DNA of 64,000 bases from Pyropia haitanensis (taxonomy: Eukaryota; Rhodophyta; Bangiophyceae; Bangiales; Bangiaceae): contig SDUX01000009.1 in NCBI GenBank assembly GCA_008729055.1, forward strand, positions 1 to 64,000, read 5' to 3'. Below the pieces are notes generated by a model that worked only from the letters and a program-made list of their open reading frames with translations, was not told the origin of the DNA and did not search any database. A program made the position numbers and the translations under genes. Of this stretch, positions 42,090 through 51,679 are shown piece by piece (positions within the stretch are counted from its first letter, which is position 1; every line of letters begins with the position of its first letter).

Positions 42090-43561
42090 CTGCGGTAAGC
42101 AATGTCGGCGGTGGCGCTTGTGCCGCAGCGGGGGACGTGTTTGACCTTGTGTGTCATTTGGGCTGCGGGCTCTCTGTTGGCCGCTCTTGTGCGGGCGTGC
42201 CGCGGTCGTGACTGGCTGCGCAGACGGGTGGTGGGTCATCCCGTGGCGGTTACGTTGGCTGCTGCTGCGCTAGTTTTGGGACGCGCTTTGTTTGTGTTTT
42301 GCTTGTGTGTTGGGTGCCCCCCCACTGTGTCGGTGCGTCGGCGGGTCCTCTCTGTGTGCTTTTGCATTTTTTTCCTTCAACCTTTCTCTTTACCATGCGT
42401 AGTGCGTGTTGGGGAACAGGTGGAGAGTACTGCGTGTTGGGCTCACACGCGGAGAGCGGCCCTCACAGGGTCACTGGGGCCACAATTTGGGGCGGGTGCG
42501 GGGATCAAACAGGCCCCCACTCGTCAAATCACAGATCTGTAAGGTACACAGGATTTTGGCCGCACCGCCCTGGGCGTCCGTCGTAGTGGGTGGCCCCCTG
42601 CCCACTCGCCTGCCAGGTCTTCGTAGGGTGGGCACTCTGGTCAGGGCGTGCAGTGTGAGGTACAGTCTGTATCCTCCTGCACGAGTCCCTTGCGGACCTT
42701 GCGGAGACCTTGGCGCCCGCTGTGGCTGTGGGGGTCACGGCGACTGCCCGCGGGCGGCTGTCGCGGTCACGGCTGGTGTCCGGCGTGGAGGGGGGGTGGG
42801 AGGGGCGGGGGGGGAAGTGGTTTCTTCACGCGGTGGTGGTGTGTGTGGTGAAGGACCGCGGGTTGGCTGCGCGATGACGGGTGGTAGTGGCGGGTGCGCG
42901 GCGGCGGAGGCGTCGTGCCCATGTCTGCTTTGTTCGTGGCCCTTTTTCTCTGTGTGTCTGTTCGCCTGCCTCCCGCCCCCGGCGGCCGTGGCCCAGCGCA
43001 CGGCTGGTCGGCCGCACGGTCACGAGCGGCACGTGGTGGTGGCGGGTGCGGGGTGGCGGCGGTGTCGCCCCATTCTTTTCTTTGTTCGTGTCCTTTTCTG
43101 CGTGTGTCTGTCCGCATCATAGGGACATGACGATCCCGATCCACGGAGGCCGTGGCGCAGCGCACAGGCTTGCGGCACCCCCACCGTCGCCGTGCCCGTC
43201 AGGCCTATCGACCACCCCCCCCGCTGGGCTAGTGGTGAATTTACTTTTGCCACCACCGAGACAAAGTGTGCGACGTGTCTTTTTTTTTGGTGTGTAGTAC
43301 TCCTTGCTGGTGAGACGCCCAGACAGGTGCTGAATGTGTGGCGCGCTCTTTTGACCTCGGAAGCAGCTACAGGCGTGAGGAAGGTAGGACCAGCAGGCGG
43401 GCACACGGCGCACCCAGTTGCCTCACAAGAAGCTACACTCATTCGACGTGGGCGGACCGCCACCCCTCTGGAATGCTCATTTGAGGGGGGTCCCCCCGGT
43501 CCCCCCAGGATTAGCTCGGTCCCCCCACAAAGTTTCGAAACGATCGTGAGAGTATATTAGC
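42090..43561. other. No confident gene; imperfect tandem duplication
   Basis: 3-prime flank of the preceding frame, then GT-rich sequence. 42,878-43,010 and 43,032-43,175 are diverged copies of each other (shared GGCGGGTGCG, TTTGTTCGTG, CTGTGTGTCTGTBCGC and GGCCGTGGCSCAGCGCAC elements). Nothing coding is supported. Confidence 0.5.
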
Positions 43562-43564
43562 TAA

Positions 43565-43596
43565 GAGCACACCCAACCACGTCCATCCCAACGCCC
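43565..43596 (+). repeat. Harbinger left terminal inverted repeat
   Basis: Begins GAGCACACCCAACCACGTCC directly after the TAA target duplication at 43562-43564. It matches the reverse complement of 50133-50164 with about three mismatches over the first 32 bp. Confidence 0.9.
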
Positions 43597-44749
43597 CAAG
43601 TATTCATTCTAGGATGCCACGTATCGCACGTGGCGGCATGTGAGTGAAGTGCCCATTTCTATATATCGATCCCCAACCGTTTCGGAAGGACTTGTGTAGA
43701 ACGGCTGCTTTCGAACGCCGATGATTGGGTCGCGACACACACAGCGACGTGCCAGCTTTTTCCATTTGTAAATGTGTTCTTTACTTGTTTGACGTGGCTC
43801 CTCTGTCTGCTGAGTATCTCTCGAGATCCTTCGCAATCGACCGGCGATTGTGGAGCGATCATCGCCCGTTGGAGCGCAATTTTGCACGACATGGCAGCGA
43901 TCATAGGCGGTCTTGGTGTATCTGGCGCTATCTCGGGCGATCGAGTAGCGGTCGTCAGGGGTCAATTTTCTTGAAACGTGGACCGTCGTGTGCCACGACG
44001 CGGCTCTGTCATTTCACCGCGCACTGGGAGGATGCACCCCTCACGTTCAAAGGTTGCATCGTCCAATCATGTAGCGCCATTGCAGCGGCGTGCAGACACG
44101 TTGGCCGCTGGGGCCGCCGCGAGGCGTGTTCGCGAGACCCAAACAGACGGTCCGCCTCTTCGGCGCCGTCCCGCGCGAAGCGCGACGGGCAGTGGTCAGC
44201 GCACCCACAGCAGTCGTGTGGAGGGTGGTCCCGCCTCGCCGCGCCGGGGGCAGCAGCCTGGCGAGCGCGAGGGGCGGCAGGCCCGCCCCCCCAGCGGGGG
44301 GAACAGGAGGTTCGCCTCCTGGGCTCGTGGTGGGTGGGGAGAGGGCGCAGCCGCCCCCCTTCATGATTGTGCTTCCGGGGGGGTGGGCCTGGTGGCGGTT
44401 CCTCGGGGCCGCGTTCTGGGCGGGGGCGGTTGCACCCCCCCGCGGTTTGCGTTCTAGTGGGGGGTGGCGGCCCCCCCTCTCGACGATTTTGCAACCCCCC
44501 TCGGATCGCTGTCTGAGAGGGGGGGGTGTGGCAACCGCGCCCATAGGGCGGGCGGGCGGGCGCGATCCGCCACCGTCACGACCCGTCATCCGCCGTTGTC
44601 GTGACCGTCTCCTTCCCGTCCGTTCCCTTCGACCCGCGCGCGCTATCTCTTTCGCGCGGGCGGCCTTCTCTTTGCCCGCGCGCGGGTGGCCCCAGCCACG
44701 CTTCCCGCGTGCGGGTGGCGCCCGCCTTCCCCGCACCACCCGACACACC

Positions 44750-45484
44750 ATGGCCCACCGTTACGACGACTACCTTCGGTACGCAGCGAGCGGCAAGCGG
44801 CCGCTGCGCGATCCCCGCGGCCCCTATTCCGATGAGTTCGACCGCTGGAGGGGGCCCCCACCTCGCCCTACCTGCTCCTGCCACTGCCATGAGGCATACG
44901 AGTGCCCGTGCCTGTCGCCGGCGCGCCCTCTACGCTGGCGTACTTCTGGAGGCGGGCCGGCCCACCGTCGCCCGTCGCCCCCTCCCCGGCCCTCATCTCC
45001 CCGGATGCCCGCGCGCCGTCCCCTTCTGGAGCTCGAGCGGGAGCGCACGGTCGACCGACGTCCTCCCCCCGACTACGCGGACGCTGAGGACGAGAACGGC
45101 TGGGTGCCGCCCCCTCCCTACGACGAGTACCTGCCCACCCCACCGTGGCATCGCAACCGTGACCGCGGTGGGTGGTCGCCGCCCGCCTACCGACGTGCGG
45201 GTGGGCCGCCTAACTACGGTCCACCCGCTGACCCACGCCGTCACCGTCCGCCGCCGCAGCAGCGGTTTTCCGGGCCGCACGACGACGGACGGGACTACCT
45301 CCCTCGCCACCCGCCTCCTCCACTACCATCACTGTCCCCGCCGCCGCCGCCGCCGCCGCCGCCGCCCCCGCCGCCGCCGCCTCCGCGCGCCCCTCCGCCT
45401 CCTGCCGACGGCCGTGGGGGTGACGGCGACGATCGCTCTCGCCGCCCAGACAGGCGCCCCTCGCGCCCCCCGCCGCGCTATTGA
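44750..45484 (+). CDS. Proline-rich ORF inside the Harbinger element
   Basis: A 244-residue frame from ATG 44750 (CACACC before the ATG) starting MAHRYDDYLRYAASGKRPLR. It contains SDEFDRWRGPP, a short Cys/His patch (TCSCHCHEAYECPC), Asp/Glu-Pro-Tyr stretches (DENGWVPPPPYDEYLP) and a long poly-Pro tract, ending RPPPRY. The stop is only 10 bp before the ATG of the Myb-like ORF and in another frame. It could be an extra protein read from a bicistronic mRNA, or the N-terminal exon of the Myb-like protein. No family is recognised. The balanced N-terminal composition and Tyr/Trp content argue against a pure composition artefact. Confidence 0.5.
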   Translation: MAHRYDDYLRYAASGKRPLRDPRGPYSDEFDRWRGPPPRPTCSCHCHEAYECPCLSPARPLRWRTSGGGPAHRRPSPPPRPSSPRMPARRPLLELERERTVDRRPPPDYADAEDENGWVPPPPYDEYLPTPPWHRNRDRGGWSPPAYRRAGGPPNYGPPADPRRHRPPPQQRFSGPHDDGRDYLPRHPPPPLPSLSPPPPPPPPPPPPPPPPRAPPPPADGRGGDGDDRSRRPDRRPSRPPPRY

Positions 45485-45494
45485 CTTTGCCACG

Positions 45495-46982
45495 ATGGGA
45501 TCCCAGCGGGGGTGGACCAAGGAGGAGTTGTCCGTTCTGTGTGAGGCTTTTTTGGCGGTCAGCAACGACCCTATCAAGGGGACCGACCAGCGGACTGCCG
45601 AGTTCTGGGCGGCTGTGACGGAGACGTATGACGAGGCGGTCATGGGGAATGTGGACTACGTGCGGCGGACTGTGAGCGCGGTCAAGAAGGTGCTTGGGAA
45701 GGCCAAGAAGGGCGTCTGCGCGTTTGCGTCTTCCTGGCTAGCTGTGCAGCGGATGGACCTGACCGGCAACCCTGATGAGGCCGCAATGATTATGGGAGCT
45801 CTGGCCCACAGCAAGGGCCAGCCCGTGTACCAGGCGATCCAGGCCCACCAGCGGCGCCTGGACGGCACTGCCACGGCGGAGGACAAGCGGAAGAGCTACC
45901 ACCTCGAAAAGTGGGTGCCCTGCTGGAAGGTCATGCGCGGCCACGACAAGTGGAGCGGTGCTGCTGGTTCGCTTGCTGCTGGGCTTTTTACTGGCGACGA
46001 GGACGAGGACGACAGCGACATCGACGACGACGACGACTCTGGAGACGCTGAGGACGGTGACTCGGGCCGTGCCGCTGGTGCTGGCCAGTCTGCTGGCGCT
46101 GGCGGCGAGGGTGGTTCTGGTGGTGCGGGTGGTGCTGGCGGTACTGGTGGCGCTGGTGCGGGTGGTGGTGCTGGGGCGACCGTCAAGTCGCGCGCCGTCC
46201 GCCCTTTTGAGCGCCGCCCCATTGGCAGCAAGGCAGCAAAGAAGCAGAAAGCGGAGGAGCTGAGCATATCCCGGCAGATGAAGGCAAGCACGGCCGCGCT
46301 GGAGGCCATCGCCAACGCATCCAAGGAGCGATCGTCGATTATTCTCTTCAATCTACCCGAGATGCGTTTTACTGAGGAGGCTAAGATTTTTCGCCAGGCC
46401 AAAGCTCGTGCTGCGCTGGCTGCGGCGGGCATCACTCTTGACACCAGCGACGCCGCCACAACCTCGGCCGGGACGGCTACCACTACCGTTGGACCTGCAG
46501 TGCACAAGATCGTTGACGATGAAGACTGGGAGCGGCCGCCCCCCCCTCCTCCTGAGGCCCCGCCGGTCTGGGTGGTACCTGGACCGCCCACCGCCGGTGC
46601 TGTTGGACCTGATGGACCTGCTGTGGCGGTGGTGCCGCCCTCTGCACCCGCTCCCACCGCGCCTGTTGCTGCTGAAGCGGCCAACTCTGACCCCCCTCCC
46701 CTCGCTCCAGTCCCAGCTGCGGCCACGATGCGCGGGCGGGGTCGCACCCCGTCTCTCGTTCGCCCGTCAGCCTGTGGCCAAGCCGGCAAGCCGAAGAAGC
46801 GGTCACGCGGCACGGAGTCGCAGATGCGCAAAGCCGCTGCCGCAGCCAAACGCCTCAACGCCGCGCTGCGCACTACCGTGCCTCTCTCTGACTCTGGCAG
46901 CGAGGCCTCCCCTGGTGCCCCTCCTCGGCTGGAGGACATGTCGTCTGAGTCGTCGTTCGCGACCGACTCGGACAGTGCCTAG
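45495..46982 (+). CDS. Harbinger ORF1: Myb/SANT-like DNA-binding accessory protein
   Basis: 495 residues from ATG 45495. The N-terminal region (GWTKEELSVLCEAFLAVSND, RTAEFWAAVTETYDE, WLAVQRMDL) is a trihelix/Myb-SANT-like domain as in PIF/Harbinger ORF1 proteins. Those proteins bind the subterminal DNA, interact with the transposase and bring it into the nucleus. A conserved KWVPCWKVMRGHDKWSG segment is followed by an Asp/Glu tract, a Gly/Ala repeat linker (about 195-235), a basic KKQK-type nuclear signal and the helix KASTAALEAIANASKERSSI common to the NAM-associated C-terminal domain of this family. The rest is Pro/Ala-rich with a second basic cluster (GKPKKRSRG). The frame is intact. Confidence 0.85.
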   Translation: MGSQRGWTKEELSVLCEAFLAVSNDPIKGTDQRTAEFWAAVTETYDEAVMGNVDYVRRTVSAVKKVLGKAKKGVCAFASSWLAVQRMDLTGNPDEAAMIMGALAHSKGQPVYQAIQAHQRRLDGTATAEDKRKSYHLEKWVPCWKVMRGHDKWSGAAGSLAAGLFTGDEDEDDSDIDDDDDSGDAEDGDSGRAAGAGQSAGAGGEGGSGGAGGAGGTGGAGAGGGAGATVKSRAVRPFERRPIGSKAAKKQKAEELSISRQMKASTAALEAIANASKERSSIILFNLPEMRFTEEAKIFRQAKARAALAAAGITLDTSDAATTSAGTATTTVGPAVHKIVDDEDWERPPPPPPEAPPVWVVPGPPTAGAVGPDGPAVAVVPPSAPAPTAPVAAEAANSDPPPLAPVPAAATMRGRGRTPSLVRPSACGQAGKPKKRSRGTESQMRKAAAAAKRLNAALRTTVPLSDSGSEASPGAPPRLEDMSSESSFATDSDSA

Positions 46983-47745
46983 TGCCACAATCGCTTTTGC
47001 TGTTCCGTTTGTCTATTGTTTTTTTTGTTGATTGCCATGGACGCGTTGTACCTGTTTGAGCGGTTGGACCTGTAGCAGTCGCAGTACCTGCGGCCGTACC
47101 GTACCTGTAGTAGTAGCAGTGCATGAGCAAAGGTTTTTTTTTCCCATTCGGCAGGGTTTTTTTTTTCCTACTTACTTTGTCACCTGCCTGTGGGCATCTG
47201 CGTCCCTTTCAGTCTATGGAAGGCGAAGGGGAAAGTCACGTGAGAGGCTGAGAGGACAGGGACTCGTGCAGCGCGCACCCCGCGGCAGCGCGGTGGCGTC
47301 CACAGCGACGGGTGGGGGGAACAGGACGCGAGAGGAGCCACACCCCCCCCCCCCTACGCTCTCGCGCAGAGGCGGCCACTGCTGGCCCTCCCCCCCTACG
47401 CCGCACCGCACTAAGGCGCCCGTCGCTACCGCCACTCCCCCACCCCGCTCAGGAGGCCGCCGCCTCTACTAAAAGTCCCCTCTCTCGTGTTGCCCTCCCT
47501 TCCCACCACGAACTTCCATCATGACGGCGGCGGCCGCCGACGCCCCCCCCCACCCCTGCCACTGTCCCCAGCCATTTTGGCAAAGGCCACCGGGCCTACC
47601 CCGCGCTGATGCTGACGGACACGTGCCGGAGACGCACGCTGATGCAGTATGGCAAAAAGATCCAAGGAAAAAAAAACCCCTGCCCAACGGGGAAAAAAAA
47701 CCTTTCTATTGATGCCACAACCGTCCCAGCAGACTCAACAGACAC

Positions 47746-49190
47746 TCACAGGTAGTGCTCCAGAAGTGCCGCTCGGTTCTTATAGATGTCCTCCGCCAGG
47801 TCATTGCGCAAAGCAACGTGCGCGGTTTGATTCCGCACCTCCTTCCACGCCTGCGCAGCCCGCAAAAAGGAATCAACCGGCAGCTGCCCTAGGGGTTGAA
47901 CAGCGGGGGGGGGATGGGCCAGAGGGGGGAGGCCGCCCAGATCCCCGCCGCCGGGTGCCCCAACCCCGGGAGCAGGAACGCCAGCCCCCCCCCCAGTCCA
48001 CCCGCCCCTCCAGCTTCCTCCCGCGCACGTTGACGAGACAAATATCCGCCCCGCCGTACCTCAGTCACCATATTGTGCAAAATAGCCACGGCCTTCACAA
48101 CCAGTGTGATCCGCTGGACGGTGGCGTACCGCGCAGGATGTAGAGCAATGTGCCAGCGCGCCGTCAGTACAGCGTACAGCCTCTCCGCGTCCTTCCTCAG
48201 CGCCTCCTGCAGCCGGTTGAAGATCCGCTTCTTGTCCGTGTCAGGGTTGGCATACGCCTGCACAAAAAACGCGTAGTGGGGGTATATCTTATCCACCAGA
48301 TAGTACAACAGCGTGCGTGTGACCCCATTGACAGTGAAGGGCTGGTCCCGCGGCGGCCACAGACCGGCCGTGACGTCCTGGTACAGCGGCGACTGCTGCA
48401 GCACGTTGATGTCATTCATACTGCCGGGGCAACCGACAAAAAGGTGCCAGATGTACAGGTCCTCGTCACACACCGCCTCCATGACGATAGATCGGCGCCC
48501 CTTCCTGTTCTGAAATGACCCCTGCATGCCTTTGGGACACGCCCGCCACTCCCAGTGAGAGCAATCAAGTGATCCAATGCAGCCGGGCATCCCCCGCTCC
48601 GCGCTCCGCTTAAGCATGACGGTCAGCTCCTCGGCGTTTGGCTGGCGCAAATACATAGGTCCAAAAAGATCCACGACATAGGAGACCAGGTCACGCACAG
48701 AATTGTCCACCGTCGAGCGAGAGATACGGCAATACTCATCGGGACGATCAGTGGACTCCCCATAAGCCAGCACGCGAAAAGCAGCGACCAGCTTCTGGAG
48801 CGGGTGCGCCCGAGGTCGGCCGGTGGCATCTATGGCCTGCTTGAAACCAGGCTGGTCCTTCACAGCCCGATACACACGCACAAACACAGATCGCGGCACG
48901 CGAAAGCGACGCTCAAAATCATCCTCGTCATACACAGGCGGATTCCCTGCCACCCCAAAGTAGTCGATCAGAATGCTGCGCAACCCCCTCGCAAAGTTAC
49001 GCTGCTTGTTGGGCCGCCGTGCAAGAACAGATCCGTGGTACCGCCGCACGCCGCCAACGCGGGCAGCTCTCTTCCTCGTCCTCCAGTGGTGCAGCACGGT
49101 CAGATGGGCAGCCACAGCTTCCGCAATTTCCATGTCCTCAGCATCCTGCAAGAGAGCCTCCACGTCCAAGAGCGATAGGTCCTCAGCCAT
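47746..49190 (-). CDS. PIF/Harbinger DDE transposase, two exons
   Basis: Exon 1 (49190-48060, from MAEDLSLLDVEALLQDAEDM) and exon 2 (47883-47746) are joined across a phase-0 GT-AG intron of 176 bp (donor GAG followed by GTACGG, acceptor GGCAG). The product is 422 residues. It has the DDE_Tnp_4 signature: DYFGVAG start, VPRSVFVRVYRAV, RISRSTVDNSV, then D209 in CIGSLDCSHWEW, D260 in GSMNDINVL, YYLVDKIYP, and E336 in RKDAERLYAVL with RW after it. The catalytic triad is therefore complete. Exon 2 supplies FLRAAQAWKEVRNQTAHVAL and the LAEDIYKNRA ending typical of the family. Without splicing exon 1 would run into an unrelated Gly/Pro tail. A start at 49289 is not an improvement. Confidence 0.92.
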
Positions 49191-50132
49191 GGTGTGTGGG
49201 TCCCGAAAAACGCGCGCGGGAGCGTGATGGCCACGACGACGGTGATGGCGCCGGTCGGGGTCACGACCGTGGGCACCCACCACGATCACAGCTGACCCCA
49301 GCGCGCGGCCGAGAATCTGTGGCCCCCGAAACAGCGCTCAACCAATCAGATTTCTTCCCCGCCCCGCCCCCGCTGTCGATGTCCCTCGCACCTCGCACCC
49401 CGTCCCGCCCTCCAGCAATGGGCCGGTCGTCCAACAAAAAAAGAGAGCACTTCCCCGTACGCCGGAACGCGGACAGACTCGGGAGGGCACGCCACAACTG
49501 ACACCCCACATGGCCACATCACTGCCAGTGGCTGCTGTGGCGGCGCGCCACCGCGGCCGCGGACGCCACGCGACTGGGTACGCAGGAACGGTTTGTGGTG
49601 CTGCGCAACCGCCGGCCGACACGCCGCCTGTGTGCCCCTCGCCCCATGCCAGTGGCGCGGGCACAGCGGGCAGCCGCCACGTGCCTGTTGTGGTTGTCAC
49701 GCGAGTGCTACCCGCCGACCATTCGCCCCACTTCGCGGAGCCCGATGGGGGCCCCGAAGCGCCTGCGATCGTGCTGCGGTCGTCACCGATCGTGCACGGT
49801 CAGATTCAGATTGCAAAAAATTGCCATGCGGCGACGATCGGACACGTGGTCGAGGCCCAACCAGCCCGCGAGAATGGGGAATGGGGATGGGGATGGCCCA
49901 TTTCCGACCATATTGGGGTGTCCCCATTCCCATTCCCCAACGGGGCCCCAAACATGCCCGAAACCCGGGAGGACTTACAGGAATTGGGTTTCGTCGAATC
50001 CGATCCGAGAACGTGGACATCCTTCCGTCGACGTCACTATGTGACCGCCCGCAATCTTGAAACCAGCCAGAACAGAGATTTGATGCCGTTTGAAGCCGAT
50101 TCGCGGTCCAATTACGTGCCACGTTTGCTTAT

Positions 50133-50164
50133 TCCCGATGGGGTTGACGTGGTTGGGTGTGCTC
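50133..50164 (-). repeat. Harbinger right terminal inverted repeat
   Basis: Ends GACGTGGTTGGGTGTGCTC followed by TAA (50165-50167). The reverse complement pairs with the left end. The TAA is directly followed by GAGCACATCCAAC, a second TIR-like sequence pointing the other way. Confidence 0.9.
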
Positions 50165-50167
50165 TAA

Positions 50168-50180
50168 GAGCACATCCAAC
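50168..50180 (+). repeat. Second Harbinger-like TIR abutting the shared TAA
   Basis: GAGCACATCCAAC follows the right target duplication directly and mirrors the Harbinger end (GTTGGGTGTGCTC), differing at one position. It reads inward to the right. It may be the end of another family member or MITE; I could not find its far end. Confidence 0.5.
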
Positions 50181-50344
50181 AATGCCAGGATGGTCGCGAA
50201 TACGTACACGTGGCTCTCATATTTGCTGGAGGGGTTGGAACGCTCAGCAGTCAATACAAACGGCCGCATGACGCCCCAACGGCAGGCCATATATGACGAA
50301 TCCGAATCATATATTTTTAGTAAGTACTCTGCATATTCGGATCG

Positions 50345-50417
50345 CAGGATGGGGTTGGTCTCTCCTGCGCCCCATTTTGTGTGAGAATGGGGAGCGAGCG
50401 GGACCATCCCCATCCTG
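50345..50417. repeat. Long hairpin, 16-bp arms
   Basis: 50345-50360 (CAGGATGGGGTTGGTC) pairs with 50402-50417 (GACCATCCCCATCCTG) with one mismatch. Inside, CCCCATT and AATGGGG form a second short stem. GTGGGGTTGGGTT occurs three times just downstream (about 50440, 50466, 50561). Confidence 0.7.
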
Positions 50418-51153
50418 TTGGCGACCGGGACCACCATGAGCGTGGGGTTGGGTTGAAATTTCAGGGGTGGGGTTGGGTTGCAGTTGCACCGGAGACCGTG
50501 AGCGTTGCAGGGTTCTGTGACTGGCTGAGTGGTGGCCGCCGCCATGTATATAGAACCGACACCGTGGGGTTGGGTTCGCGCCGTTGGAGTTACCATGACG
50601 GCAGCCAGAAGTGCATTACATTATAAACGGTTGATGGCAATTGTGCATTCGATAGCAATTGTATGTGTGCATCCAAGGTTTTGCACTGCGACGCAAGACC
50701 GCGTGCGCCCGCCCGCGCTGTTGCGCGCGCGCTCTTTGTTGCCCCGGCCTGGCAGTGTCCATCGTTGTGCAGCACCCTCCCCCCTGCCGACACTATCGGT
50801 CGCACAACACGCACCGCCTCTACCGACAGCGCTCCTCCCCCCTCCCTGCGCGTACGGGCGCAGCGCAGACCGTCACGGCGTCCACGGCGTCTCTCCTCCC
50901 CCCCGTGATTGCGGTCGGCAAGAACACGCCTCCCCCCAGCACCGCCGACTGCCACGGAGCGACTGGCTCAGCTGGGGGTGGGCGGGGGGCTTCGGGAGTG
51001 CGCGCCCCAGGTGGGGGGGGATGGACGGGGAACAGGGAGGTGAGGCCCACCCTTACGAGGCAGCGGGGGGGCGCGGGTTGTAGGGGGGGGAGCGATCTCC
51101 GGGGGCGGGGGGTGCCTATACTGCCAACAGCAGCGGCGACGGCGGCGGCGGCC

Positions 51154-51197
<44 letters not shown>

Positions 51198-51679
51198 ACG
51201 GCAGAGGGCGGTTGAGTTGGGGGGGGGCGTGGGCGGGGGGGGTCCACCCGCACGAGGCTGGGGGGTGGCGCGGGGTGTGTGGGGGGGAGCGATCTTGGAC
51301 GGGGGTGTCTGCTTATGCTGCTAGCAGCAGCGGAGGCGGCGCCGACGGCGGCGGCGGCAGCGGCGGCGGCTGCGTCGGGGGTGACGGACGGGCACCGCCG
51401 CTGGTACCAGCGGGCGCGGCGGTGCCCGAGGCGGCGGCCGCCGCCGCCCAGGCAGCGGCGACCGCGTCGACGAGGGCGCCCTCCCCCCCCCCTCCCCCCG
51501 GCGGCCAGTGGCGGATGCCCGCCCCCCCCTCCCCACCACACCCGAGGCCGGGGCCACGCACCCCACCCACCCCCACCCCCACCCCCCCCTCCCCCCCCCC
51601 CCCCGCCACCCCCCCCGCGGTAACCACCGCGCCCTCCCCCTCCCCCCCCCCCCCCCTCCCCCTCTGCCCTCTCCGCGTC
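50418..51679. other. No confident gene; simple-sequence rich
   Basis: Contains the GTGGGGTTGGGTT repeats, a (GCG)n tract at about 51,134-51,196 and pyrimidine/C runs at 51,480-51,660. The 5-prime end of the coiled-coil gene may begin here, but no start is convincing. Confidence 0.4.

Larger units (their letters stand above)
43565..50164. mobile_element. PIF/Harbinger DNA transposon, complete 6.6 kb copy
   Basis: The left end 43565 and the right end 50164 are inverted repeats beginning GAGCACACCCAACCACGTC and continuing imperfectly for about 32 bp. Both ends are flanked by TAA (43562-43564 and 50165-50167), the 3-bp TWA target duplication typical of PIF/Harbinger. Inside are a Myb/SANT-like ORF on the plus strand, preceded by a proline-rich ORF, and a spliced DDE transposase on the minus strand. 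This is the canonical two-protein plan in convergent orientation. All parts look intact, so the copy could be active. GCCACGT motifs near both ends (43616-43634 as a hairpin, 50117-50123) are candidate subterminal binding sites. Confidence 0.92.

Noticed and set aside
42102..42542. 146-codon hydrophobic frame after the disordered-protein gene
   Set aside because: Looks membrane-like because of TTT/GTG-rich 3-prime flank; no conserved features and it overlaps GT-rich repeats.
49510..50271. 253-codon plus-strand frame at the right end of Harbinger
   Set aside because: Crosses the TIR and target duplication and has no domain; treated as non-coding element end.
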